Below are positions 55,092 to 62,588 of a DNA stretch of 64,000 nucleotides, piece by piece. The notes beneath the pieces were generated by a model. It had not been told where the DNA came from and did not search any database. It worked only from the letters and a program-made list of their open reading frames with translations. Each line of letters starts with the position of its first letter. Within the stretch, counting starts at the first letter, position 1. Made by a program: the position numbers and the translations under genes. The stretch covers positions 1 through 64,000 of the forward strand of contig JAQUTK010000002.1 of assembly GCA_028709785.1 (NCBI GenBank), in the 5' to 3' direction. The stretch is from Bacteroidales bacterium (GTDB lineage Bacteria; Bacteroidota; Bacteroidia; Bacteroidales; JAQUTK01).

Positions 55092-55205
55092 GGAAAGAGT
55101 ACCCGCGTCTCCTTATAGCTGCGCGAGAAGGTGCTGGAATGTCTCTCGTTTCACTCGAGGCAAAATCCCGTTTCGCCCGAGTGAAACGGGAGACGCGTCC
55201 CTTAT
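55088..55205. repeat. nested inverted repeat, REP/MITE-like
   Basis: The outer arms are ATAAGG (55088-55093) with CCTTAT (55200-55205) and CGCGTCTCC (55104-55112) with GGAGACGCG (55189-55197). The inner arms are CGTTTCACTCG (55147-55157) with CGAGTGAAACG (55178-55188). A rival hairpin, TCCCGTTTC (55166-55174) with GAAACGGGA (55183-55191), uses part of the same right arm. The element is GC-rich compared with its surroundings and has no T-run, so it is not a standard terminator. It carries no gene. Confidence 0.75.
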
Positions 55206-55322
55206 GAATTTTCAAACCCTTCAGGTTGTTTTTAAGCATCTTGCTTTATCTTTTTGTGCACCAGATTACTTCCGATTGAGTTTATGTGAGTGTCGTCAAG
55301 AAGAAAATGCCAAAAGGTTGTA

Positions 55323-57152
55323 TTAATACCTTTTCTTTCTGTCAGTCGGCTTTCTTGTGCCGAAGCTACCACGGTCGTTGGTCCTGTTCACCCTGTTGCG
55401 GTCACCTTCTTTGCGTTTTGCAAAGTTGCTTTTCCTTACAGATGAATAGTCATCCTGCGATTCTGAGCGTCTGCCGTAGCTTCCGCCTCTTTCTCTATCG
55501 CCACCTTGTTTTTCCTGAGCAATCTCAACAGAGACTCTTCTGCCCAGAAACTCGGCTTTATTCATAGAGCTCATCACCTTTTCAGCCTGCGAACTTTCCA
55601 CCTCAAAGAAAGAGAAGTTTTGTAAAAGATCGATCTTTCCCAAACCTACACGTCCGCGCACATTGTGATTAATGACTTCTATTAATGTGTTCGGATAGAT
55701 ACCGTCCACTTTTCCGATATTGACAAACAAACGTGTAAAGCCGGGTTGGGTTCTGCGCGGAGCTCTGTCTCTTCCGTCTCTGCCTTCTCTTCCAGCTTCT
55801 CTTCTTCCTTCAGATGAATAGAGATCGGGAGCTTTGATCTCAGGAGCATTGCGATAATACTCCATCAGACGATTGAATTCGAGAGAAACTAACCGCTTCA
55901 GTAAGTCATCCTTTTCCAGCCATTCCAGTTTGCGGAATACGGAAGGAAGAAACTCTGTGATCTGCTCTTCTTCGACTTTTACCTTCTCGAGTTTATCCAC
56001 CCAGGCGATAAGCTGCTTTTCACAAATCGCTTTTCCGTTCGGAATATTTCTCTCTTCAAACTTCTTGCCAATCCCTTTTTCAATCAGACGGATCTTCCCC
56101 TTTTCCTTGATATGGATAATAGCGATGGAAGTTCCTGTCTTACCGGCGCGTCCTGTACGTCCGCTTCTGTGGTTGTAAGATTCTGTTTCGTCCGGCAATC
56201 CGTAATGGATAACATGCGTAAGATCATCGACATCCAGTCCGCGTGCAGCCACATCAGTGGCTACGAGCAATTGAATGTTTTTGATGCGGAACTTCTGCAT
56301 CACACTATCACGTTGCGCTTGTGACAGTTCGCCGTGCAGTGAGTCTGCACTATATCCATCCTCAATCAGATGGTCTGCAATCTCCTGTGTCTCCTTACGT
56401 GTACGGCAGAAAATAATACCGTATATTGAGGGATAATAGTCTGCGATACGTTTCAAAGCAAGGTATTTATCCTTTGCCTGAACAGTATAAAACTGATGTT
56501 TTACGTTTTCGTTACTTTCATTCTTGTTGCCGATTACAATCTCTCTCGGCTGTTTCATGTACTTCTTGGTGATCTTTGCAATTTCTGCAGGCATCGTTGC
56601 CGAAAAAAGCAGCATGTTTCTGGTTGTAGGAACTTCTGCAAGAATCTCATCGATGCTGTCTGAAAAGCCCATGTTAAGCATCTCATCCGCCTCGTCCAGA
56701 ATAACATTGCCAACCTCATCCATACGAACTGTATTTCTGCCGATCAGGTCAATCAAACGACCCGGAGTCGCTACAATAATATGTACTCCTCTTTTAAGTG
56801 AATTAATCTGACTTTCAATGCTGGAGCCACCATAGACCGGGAGCACCTTTAAATCATCTACATACTTAGAATAATCCTGAAGGTCGCCTGCAATCTGCAG
56901 ACAAAGTTCGCGTGTCGGACAAAGAATCAACGCTTGTGGTTGTTTCTTTCTGATGTCAATGCATTGAATCACAGGGATACCATACGCAGCCGTCTTCCCT
57001 GTCCCTGTTTGTGCCAAGGCAATCACATCGTTCATTTCTCCCAATAGAAAAGGAATCACTTCCTCCTGTACCGGCATAGGATTTTCATATCCCATTTCTT
57101 GTATTGCCTTGAGTATCTCAGAGGCAACACCTAGTTCTTCAAATGTCTTCAT
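55323..57152 (-). CDS. DEAD-box RNA helicase (DeaD/CsdA-like)
   Basis: This ATP-dependent RNA helicase of 609 residues probably acts in ribosome assembly and RNA turnover. All core motifs are intact: AQTGTGKT (about 47-54), PTRELCLQIA, GGSSIESQ, ATPGRLID, DEADEM (about 153), SATMP, ARGLDVDDLTHVIHY and HRSGRTGRAG. After the core comes an RNA-binding domain of the DbpA type (RLFVNIGKVDGIYPNTLIEVI, about 475-545), then an Arg/Gly/Ser-rich basic tail. It has a full promoter (57260-57292) and a leader of about 100 bases. Confidence 0.93.
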   Translation of the reverse strand: MKTFEELGVASEILKAIQEMGYENPMPVQEEVIPFLLGEMNDVIALAQTGTGKTAAYGIPVIQCIDIRKKQPQALILCPTRELCLQIAGDLQDYSKYVDDLKVLPVYGGSSIESQINSLKRGVHIIVATPGRLIDLIGRNTVRMDEVGNVILDEADEMLNMGFSDSIDEILAEVPTTRNMLLFSATMPAEIAKITKKYMKQPREIVIGNKNESNENVKHQFYTVQAKDKYLALKRIADYYPSIYGIIFCRTRKETQEIADHLIEDGYSADSLHGELSQAQRDSVMQKFRIKNIQLLVATDVAARGLDVDDLTHVIHYGLPDETESYNHRSGRTGRAGKTGTSIAIIHIKEKGKIRLIEKGIGKKFEERNIPNGKAICEKQLIAWVDKLEKVKVEEEQITEFLPSVFRKLEWLEKDDLLKRLVSLEFNRLMEYYRNAPEIKAPDLYSSEGRREAGREGRDGRDRAPRRTQPGFTRLFVNIGKVDGIYPNTLIEVINHNVRGRVGLGKIDLLQNFSFFEVESSQAEKVMSSMNKAEFLGRRVSVEIAQEKQGGDRERGGSYGRRSESQDDYSSVRKSNFAKRKEGDRNRVNRTNDRGSFGTRKPTDRKKRY

Positions 57153-57259
57153 TGTTTTTTTGTAATATCGAAGGTAGGCGGCTTATAAATTCCTTCTCGT
57201 GAGCGTCTTTTCACGCAGTAGTATGCATAATTGCGCTTCCCTGCAATCAAATTAGGGCG
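57153..57259 (-). promoter_or_regulatory. 5' leader of the DEAD-box helicase mRNA
   Basis: From the predicted start near 57253 to the ATG at 57152 is about 100 bases, long for this genome. It can fold locally, for example CGTGA with TCACG around a 7- to 8-base loop. Helicase genes of this type in other bacteria have long cold-responsive leaders, so thermal or autogenous regulation is possible (inference). Confidence 0.35.
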
Positions 57260-57292
57260 CAAAGGTAGTACTTTTTTCCTTAATGGAACAAA
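57260..57292 (-). promoter_or_regulatory. DEAD-box helicase promoter (-33 and -7 boxes)
   Basis: On the bottom strand TTTG (57289-57292) is followed after 21 bases by TACCTTTG (57260-57267). Both match the Bacteroidota consensus. Confidence 0.7.
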
Positions 57293-57334
57293 AGCTCAGT
57301 CTATTTAATGTTTTTATGGATAAACAGATAGAAA

Positions 57335-57375
57335 CTCTTCTTTTTTTTGCAATCCTCAAAAAAGGGAAAGAAGAG
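57335..57375 (-). terminator. possible terminator after the sugar kinase gene
   Basis: CTCTTCTTT (57335-57343) can pair with AAAGAAGAG (57367-57375), and neighbouring A- and T-runs extend the pairing. It lies just after the kinase stop at 57380. The stem is A/T-rich and the T-tract downstream is weak, so this is tentative. Confidence 0.4.
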
Positions 57376-57379
57376 CTTC

Positions 57380-58300
57380 TTAAATTACTTTGTCAGCAAA
57401 ATCCTTTGAGATATAGTTCTCGTAATTTTGGCAGACACTTGTAGAGAAATCTATGGCGTATCCAATTATTTTATCCCACGCACTTTCAGATAAATTGTCA
57501 ACTTCGTTTCGGGAAATATTCAGTTTTAGCAATCCGTAGGTCAGTCCCGCATTAAAATTATCGCCTGCACCGATTGTGCTTATCGGCTGGATAACAGGTA
57601 CATCATAATGCTTCCGTACAGAGTTAGTACGGAGTTCAACCCCCTTTGCTCCTAATGTGCAAATAAAGTTGGGACAGTAGAACTTTATTTTCTGATCGTA
57701 TATCTTGTCTACATCGTTCATCTTAAAGAGGTTGTAGAAGTCTTCATCTGAGCCTCGGATAATCGATGCATATTCGAGGTTCTCCAAAATAGAGGGAGCC
57801 AAACGAATTGATTCATGTGCATGTGTGATCCGAAAATTGGGATCGTAATAGATAATGGCCCGCCTCTGGGTAGCATAGTCCAGGAGTTCGACCATCCGCT
57901 CGCGAAGCGTTGGGTTAATGGCATAAAAGGAGCCAAACATGACAACATCACTGTCATTTATGTTTGGAAATGGCACATCCAGTCTTTGTTTGGGGTAATC
58001 TTTATAGAAAAGATACTCCGCATCGTTGTTTTTGTTGAGAAAAGCAAGAGAAATAGCTGATTTACCGTCCGGGAAGATGTCAATGTACTTTGTGGTCAGA
58101 TTATTCTCTTCCATAAAAGCCTTGATGATCGCTCCTACTTTGTCATTGCCAATCTCACTGATAAATTCTACAGGGACTTTTAACCGTCCCAAAGATATCA
58201 TGGCATTAAAGACAGATCCACCCGGCACTGCGGCAGACGGTTTACTGTTTTCAAAAATGATATCAAGAATCGTTTCACCGACCCCAATTACTTTTCTCAT
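57380..58300 (-). CDS. PfkB-family sugar kinase
   Basis: The 306-residue ribokinase-fold carbohydrate kinase has the N-terminal VIGVGETILDIIF and PGGSVFNAMISLGRL (about 27-41). The C-terminal catalytic and ATP motif is STIGAGDNFNAGLTYGLL (about 244-261) with the catalytic Asp. The sugar is not certain; fructokinase and 2-keto-3-deoxygluconate kinase types both look possible. The gene starts 17 bases after a SIS isomerase gene, so the two are probably an operon and may act on related sugar phosphates. Confidence 0.88.
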   Translation of the reverse strand: MRKVIGVGETILDIIFENSKPSAAVPGGSVFNAMISLGRLKVPVEFISEIGNDKVGAIIKAFMEENNLTTKYIDIFPDGKSAISLAFLNKNNDAEYLFYKDYPKQRLDVPFPNINDSDVVMFGSFYAINPTLRERMVELLDYATQRRAIIYYDPNFRITHAHESIRLAPSILENLEYASIIRGSDEDFYNLFKMNDVDKIYDQKIKFYCPNFICTLGAKGVELRTNSVRKHYDVPVIQPISTIGAGDNFNAGLTYGLLKLNISRNEVDNLSESAWDKIIGYAIDFSTSVCQNYENYISKDFADKVI

Positions 58301-58317
58301 TTGTGTAATAAGTTGTA

Positions 58318-58959
58318 TTATTTATCTACAGAAGATTGTTCTCTTGATTTTTCTCCCAGATAGCCTCCATGATGCCTCTTGGCATAATCCTGATAACCAA
58401 AGCTTGTATGTTTCATTGTGTTAACCACGAGAATATCGCCGATAACAGTCATGATGGTTGTGGAAGTGGTCGGAGTAAGTCCGAGGGGACACACTTCGGC
58501 CGGTGCACCGGTAAAGAGAGAGACGTCCGCTTTCTTTGCAAGTAAACTCTCCGGATTGCTGGTGATGACAATAAACTTTATATTCGGATAGAGACGTTTG
58601 GTAAGGTCAAGAAGTTCGATAATTTCACGTGTCTTACCGGAATTTGAGATAACAAGCATCAGGTCATTTTCCTGAATAATACCCAAATCTCCGTGTTGAG
58701 CTTCGCTGGGGTGGAGAAAGACGGATGGTGTTCCACTTGAGCAGAATGTTGTTGCCATATTTGCCGCAATCTGGCCGGCTTTACCCATTCCACTGGTTAC
58801 CAGTTTACCGTTCTTTTTATGTACTTGTTCGAGAATCAGAGAAACAGCCTTTTCGTATTCTTCTGTAATAGGAATCTGGAGTATTGCGTTAGCCTCTTTT
58901 TGGAGAAGGTTCTGAATATCGGAAAGCATATTCTCTTTATTGATTGTAGATATTTCCAT
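58318..58959 (-). CDS. kdsD: SIS-domain sugar-phosphate isomerase (KdsD-like)
   Basis: The 213-residue protein is a single SIS domain: KLVTSGMGKAGQIAANMATTF (near 50), SSGTPSVFLHPSEAQHGDLG (near 73) and VISNSGKTREIIELL (near 101). It resembles the N-terminal half of KdsD, which turns ribulose 5-phosphate into arabinose 5-phosphate for LPS Kdo. It lacks the two CBS domains of the E. coli enzyme, as in the short Bacteroides forms. The frame opens with a TTG at 58983; the ATG at 58959 is preferred. The pairing with a PfkB kinase leaves a catabolic isomerase role open. Confidence 0.82.
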   Translation of the reverse strand: MEISTINKENMLSDIQNLLQKEANAILQIPITEEYEKAVSLILEQVHKKNGKLVTSGMGKAGQIAANMATTFCSSGTPSVFLHPSEAQHGDLGIIQENDLMLVISNSGKTREIIELLDLTKRLYPNIKFIVITSNPESLLAKKADVSLFTGAPAEVCPLGLTPTTSTTIMTVIGDILVVNTMKHTSFGYQDYAKRHHGGYLGEKSREQSSVDK

Positions 58960-59022
58960 AGGTTCTGATAAATGTGAGGACAAATATCCACAATATTTTC
59001 GTAATGAACAAAGGTTTATTTC

Positions 59023-59030
59023 TATTTTTG
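59023..59030 (+). promoter_or_regulatory. -7 box of the M16 peptidase promoter
   Basis: TATTTTTG matches TAnnTTTG, 22 bases upstream of the peptidase ATG. Confidence 0.55.
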
Positions 59031-59052
59031 TGCAATCATTTAAGCACCAATC

Positions 59053-60273
59053 ATGTCATATAACGCTGCAACTCTTTCTAACGGTTTGCGAATCATTCAT
59101 CTACCTTCTCTTTCTTCAGTTTCGTATTGTGGCTTTGCGGTTCATGCCGGTACGCGCGATGAAGCTGCCGACGAACAGGGGATGGCGCATTTTATTGAAC
59201 ATATGCTTTTTAAGGGGACCTCTAAGCGAAAAGCATGGCACATACTGAATTGTATGGAGCATGTTGGAGGCGAGTTAAATGCATATACCACTAAGGAGGA
59301 AACTTTTGTTTATTCTGTCTTTTTATCTCAGGATTTTCAGAGGGCAGTCGAACTGATGTCGGATCTGCTCTTTCATTCCATCTTTCCCGATAAGGCGATT
59401 GAACGCGAGAGAGATGTTATTCTGGACGAGATTAATTCGTACAAAGATTCTCCCTCCGAACTGATTTATGATGAGTTTGAAAATATGGTTTTTGCAGGTC
59501 ATCCTATTGGAAAAAACATTCTTGGAACACCGGAGTCGCTAGAATCTTTTGATACTGACAAATGTCTTTCTTTCATGAATCGGCTCTATATTCCATCGAA
59601 TATCGTTTTCTTCTCTTCGGGATCCACTCCTTTTGATAAGGTGCTCAGATATGCAGAGAAATATATGTCGGAAACCTCCCGTGCCGGAGTGCAACTTCCA
59701 CGTCATTCGCCGGTTCCCGTTGCTCCTTCCATGCAAGTAATTCATCATGATACTTATCAGACGCACGTAACGATAGGAAGCATTGCTTACAATCTATATG
59801 ATAATCATCGCGACTCGCTCTTTTTTCTGAATAATATACTGGGAGGACCGGGTATGAACAACCGTTTGAATGTGAGCCTGAGAGAAAAGAACGGACTTGT
59901 TTATGATATCGAATCGAATGTGACCAATTACACGGATACGGGGTTGTTTACTGTTTATTTTGGCTGTGATCCTAAAAATGAAGATCGTTGTACTTCTCTG
60001 GTTCTTCGGGAATTGAGGAAATTTAGGGAGATGAAGCTTACGCATAACCAAATGGAAATGGCCAGAAAACAGCTGACAGGGCAGGTCGCCATTGCAGCGG
60101 AAAACAGAGAATCCTCCATTCTGAATGTTGCTAAGTCTTATCTCCATTTCAACAAATATGAAGAAGAATCTGAGTTATTTAAACGAATCAATGCAATAAC
60201 CAGCGAGGATCTCTTGACTACCGCAAATGAGATCTTTGATGAGAGTAAACTTTATCGCCTTGTATTCAGATAA
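59053..60273 (+). CDS. M16-family zinc peptidase (processing-peptidase-like)
   Basis: The 406-residue inverted-zincin peptidase is of the mitochondrial processing peptidase/PqqL type. The zinc motif HxxEH is MAHFIEHMLFKGTSKR (about 42-57), and the third ligand is in the ERERDVILDEINSYKD segment (about 116). The second lobe has the RLNVSLREKNGLVYDI substrate-binding block (near 273). No signal peptide is seen, so it is probably cytoplasmic. One M16 protein of this size usually makes a homodimer. It is monocistronic with its own promoter and terminator. Confidence 0.92.
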   Translation: MSYNAATLSNGLRIIHLPSLSSVSYCGFAVHAGTRDEAADEQGMAHFIEHMLFKGTSKRKAWHILNCMEHVGGELNAYTTKEETFVYSVFLSQDFQRAVELMSDLLFHSIFPDKAIERERDVILDEINSYKDSPSELIYDEFENMVFAGHPIGKNILGTPESLESFDTDKCLSFMNRLYIPSNIVFFSSGSTPFDKVLRYAEKYMSETSRAGVQLPRHSPVPVAPSMQVIHHDTYQTHVTIGSIAYNLYDNHRDSLFFLNNILGGPGMNNRLNVSLREKNGLVYDIESNVTNYTDTGLFTVYFGCDPKNEDRCTSLVLRELRKFREMKLTHNQMEMARKQLTGQVAIAAENRESSILNVAKSYLHFNKYEEESELFKRINAITSEDLLTTANEIFDESKLYRLVFR

Positions 60274-60295
60274 ATGAATCTGCTCTTCTCCTATA

Positions 60296-60340
60296 AAAAT
60301 AATAAGAGGGCGACTCAATGAGTCGTCCTCTTATTATTTG
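60296..60340. terminator. bidirectional terminator between M16 peptidase and acyl-CoA synthetase genes
   Basis: AAATAATAAGAGG (60298-60310) pairs with CCTCTTATTATTT (60327-60339), extended by CGACT/AGTCG with one G-U pair. The A- and T-runs on the two sides make it work on either strand. Both convergent genes end beside it. Confidence 0.88.
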
Positions 60341-60356
60341 ATGGAGGGGGTTGATT

Positions 60357-62012
60357 CTATTTGTTGTCGTTTTGACGAATTTCAACTCTCCGTATCTTTC
60401 CGCTGATGGTCTTAGGAAGTTCATCAACAAATTGAATAATACGTGGATACTTGTAGGGTGCGGTTACTTTCTTTACATGATCCTGCAGCTCTTTGACAAG
60501 TTCGTCTCCGGCTTTGTCTTTGTACTCTTTCGAAAGAATAACCGTAGCCTTTACTATTTGTCCGCGTATTTCATCAGGAACAGCTGTAATTGCACATTCT
60601 ACAACAGCCGGGTGAGTCATCAAAGCACTTTCCACTTCAAATGGTCCGATACGGTATCCTGAACTCTTGATTACATCGTCGGCCCGACCGACAAACCAGT
60701 AATATCCGTCCTCATCTCTCCAGGCAAGGTCGCCTGTATAATAGATATTGTCATGGTAGGCTTCGTAGGTTAGTTCGGAGTTGCGGTAGTAGCCCTTATG
60801 CAATCCGGCAGGATACCCTTTGTCTGTCCGAATAATGATTTGACCCTGCTCGCCGGCTTCGGCTGATCGTCCGTCGGGAGTGAGTAGATCCACCTCGTAA
60901 AGAGGGTTTGGAAGTCCCATGGAACCAGGCTTTGGTTCCATCCAGGGTGAGGTAATCACAACAGTGGTTGTCTCACTTTGACCAAATGCTTCGCGAAGTT
61001 TGACCCCGGTCAGATTATAAAACTGTTCGTAAACGGCCGGATTTAAAGCCTCTCCCGCAATAGTGCTATATTCCAGAGAAGAAAGATCATATTTAGTGAG
61101 ATCTTCACGGATAAGAAAGCGAAATATAGTAGGAGGCGCACAAAGAGAAGTAATCTTATATTCTTCAATCTTTTTCAGTATTTCTTGCGGCACGAATTTT
61201 TCGTGATCATAGACAAAAACCGTTGCACCTACAATCCATTGGCCATAGAGTTTTCCCCATACCGCTTTCAACCATCCGGTGTCAGCAATCGTAAGATGAA
61301 TACTGTCCGGTCGTAAGTTATGCCAAAAAGCAGCCGTGATAATATGGGCAATCGGATAGGTAAAGTCGTGTGTTACCATCTTCGGATTTCCCGTAGTTCC
61401 CGATGTAAAGCTTGCAAGCATCAGATCGTCGTTATTATTCGGAACAGAAGGTCTTACGAAAGGAGCGGCGTTTTGTACTCCTTTGTGAAAGTCTTCCCAT
61501 CCTTCAGGAATTTCCGGTCCGACGGAAATCAGACAACGAATTGTCGGAGAAGCTGCTCTTGCATCGCTGATGTGATGAATGATTATATCATCTCCGGTTG
61601 CAACAATAGCACTGATATCGGCTGCGTTGTTACGGAATATAATATCTTTTTGTGTCAGAAGATGAGTTGCCGGAATGATGACAGCACCAATCTTATGTAA
61701 GGCTACGATTGTTTGCCAGAATTCATAACGTCTTTTCAGAATAACCATGACCATATCACCGCGCTTGATTCCCACGGATTGGAAATAGGATGCTGTCTGA
61801 TCACTGAGCTGTTTCATATCAGCAAAGGTAAATTCTTTGCAATCCCCTTTGTCATTTGTCCAAAGAAGTGCTCTTCTGTTTGGTTCCTTGGCAGCCCATT
61901 CATCCACAATATCATAACCGAAATTGAAATGTTCCGGAATGATCAGTTCGAGGTTTTTCTCAAAATCCGCCTGACTAGTGAACGTAGTCTGCTTTAAATA
62001 TCTATCGATCAT
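60357..62012 (-). CDS. AMP-forming acyl-CoA synthetase
   Basis: This ANL-superfamily enzyme of 551 residues activates a carboxylic acid as an adenylate and moves it to CoA. It has the P-loop-like ASFTSGTTGNPKMV (about 202), REAFGQSETTTVV, YYTGDLAWRDEDGYYWFVGRADD (about 420-442) and the C-terminal lysine motif LPKTISGKIRR. Similarity is strongest to medium-chain acyl-CoA/acetate synthetases (AcsM type); the acid is unknown. The gene follows an XRE-cupin regulator gene by 9 bases, an arrangement seen in other Bacteroidota and Firmicutes. Confidence 0.92.
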   Translation of the reverse strand: MIDRYLKQTTFTSQADFEKNLELIIPEHFNFGYDIVDEWAAKEPNRRALLWTNDKGDCKEFTFADMKQLSDQTASYFQSVGIKRGDMVMVILKRRYEFWQTIVALHKIGAVIIPATHLLTQKDIIFRNNAADISAIVATGDDIIIHHISDARAASPTIRCLISVGPEIPEGWEDFHKGVQNAAPFVRPSVPNNNDDLMLASFTSGTTGNPKMVTHDFTYPIAHIITAAFWHNLRPDSIHLTIADTGWLKAVWGKLYGQWIVGATVFVYDHEKFVPQEILKKIEEYKITSLCAPPTIFRFLIREDLTKYDLSSLEYSTIAGEALNPAVYEQFYNLTGVKLREAFGQSETTTVVITSPWMEPKPGSMGLPNPLYEVDLLTPDGRSAEAGEQGQIIIRTDKGYPAGLHKGYYRNSELTYEAYHDNIYYTGDLAWRDEDGYYWFVGRADDVIKSSGYRIGPFEVESALMTHPAVVECAITAVPDEIRGQIVKATVILSKEYKDKAGDELVKELQDHVKKVTAPYKYPRIIQFVDELPKTISGKIRRVEIRQNDNK

Positions 62013-62021
62013 ATTCTATTG

Positions 62022-62576
62022 TTATAAGATTACTGCTAAAAATTTAACTGTCTTTCCGTTCAGAGCTTTCATACCATGTTCCAGTCCGGAATTAAAATAG
62101 ATACTGTCGCCCTCATGAAGTATTAAGTCCTTCCCGTTGATGGTCAGCTGAAGTGTTCCTTCCAGCACCATATTGAACTCCTGACCTGCATGGCTGTTCA
62201 GATGAATGGAAGTGTCTTCGGGCTTAGGCTCTACAGTGACAATGAACGGATCTGCTTTTCGGTTCTTAAATCCGGCACCCAGAGAGTTGTATTTATATGC
62301 CTTTGTGCGTTCCATTGCAATACCTTGTCCGGCACGGGTAAGGTAATATGACTCAACATGTGGTTCGTCTCCAAACAAAATAGCAGTCATTTCAACGCCA
62401 TATTGCTTGCAGATACTTTGCAAGAGACTAATGGAGATGTCTTTTTTCCCGCTTTCATAACTTTCATACTCTTCTTTCGAGATTCCGGCGGTTTTTGCAA
62501 AGTCTTCTATTGAAGCATCCAATGCGTCGCGCAGTCCTTTGAGTCGTTGCGCTATTTGCTCAATTTGATCATTCAT
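62022..62576 (-). CDS. XRE-family regulator with C-terminal cupin domain
   Basis: The 184-residue transcription factor begins with a helix-turn-helix domain (about 8-62: LKGLRDALDASIEDFAKTAG, YESGKKDISISLLQSI). A cupin domain follows (about 105-184: SHAGQEFNMVLEGTLQL, HEGDSIYFNSGLEHGMKALN). Such proteins bind a small molecule in the cupin pocket and regulate nearby genes. The neighbour 9 bases downstream is an acyl-CoA synthetase, so an acyl or carboxylate ligand is a reasonable guess. Twelve bases separate it from the TldD-like gene upstream. Confidence 0.92.
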   Translation of the reverse strand: MNDQIEQIAQRLKGLRDALDASIEDFAKTAGISKEEYESYESGKKDISISLLQSICKQYGVEMTAILFGDEPHVESYYLTRAGQGIAMERTKAYKYNSLGAGFKNRKADPFIVTVEPKPEDTSIHLNSHAGQEFNMVLEGTLQLTINGKDLILHEGDSIYFNSGLEHGMKALNGKTVKFLAVIL

Positions 62577-62588
62577 ACGTAGTCGTAA

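Noticed and set aside
55088-55205. Reading the nested inverted repeat as an ordinary terminator
   Set aside because: No T-tract follows on either strand and the arms are too long and interrupted.
58622-58637. TTTCACGTG resembling a parS half
   Set aside because: Only one half matches, the other arm (TCTTAC) does not, and it lies inside the SIS isomerase gene.
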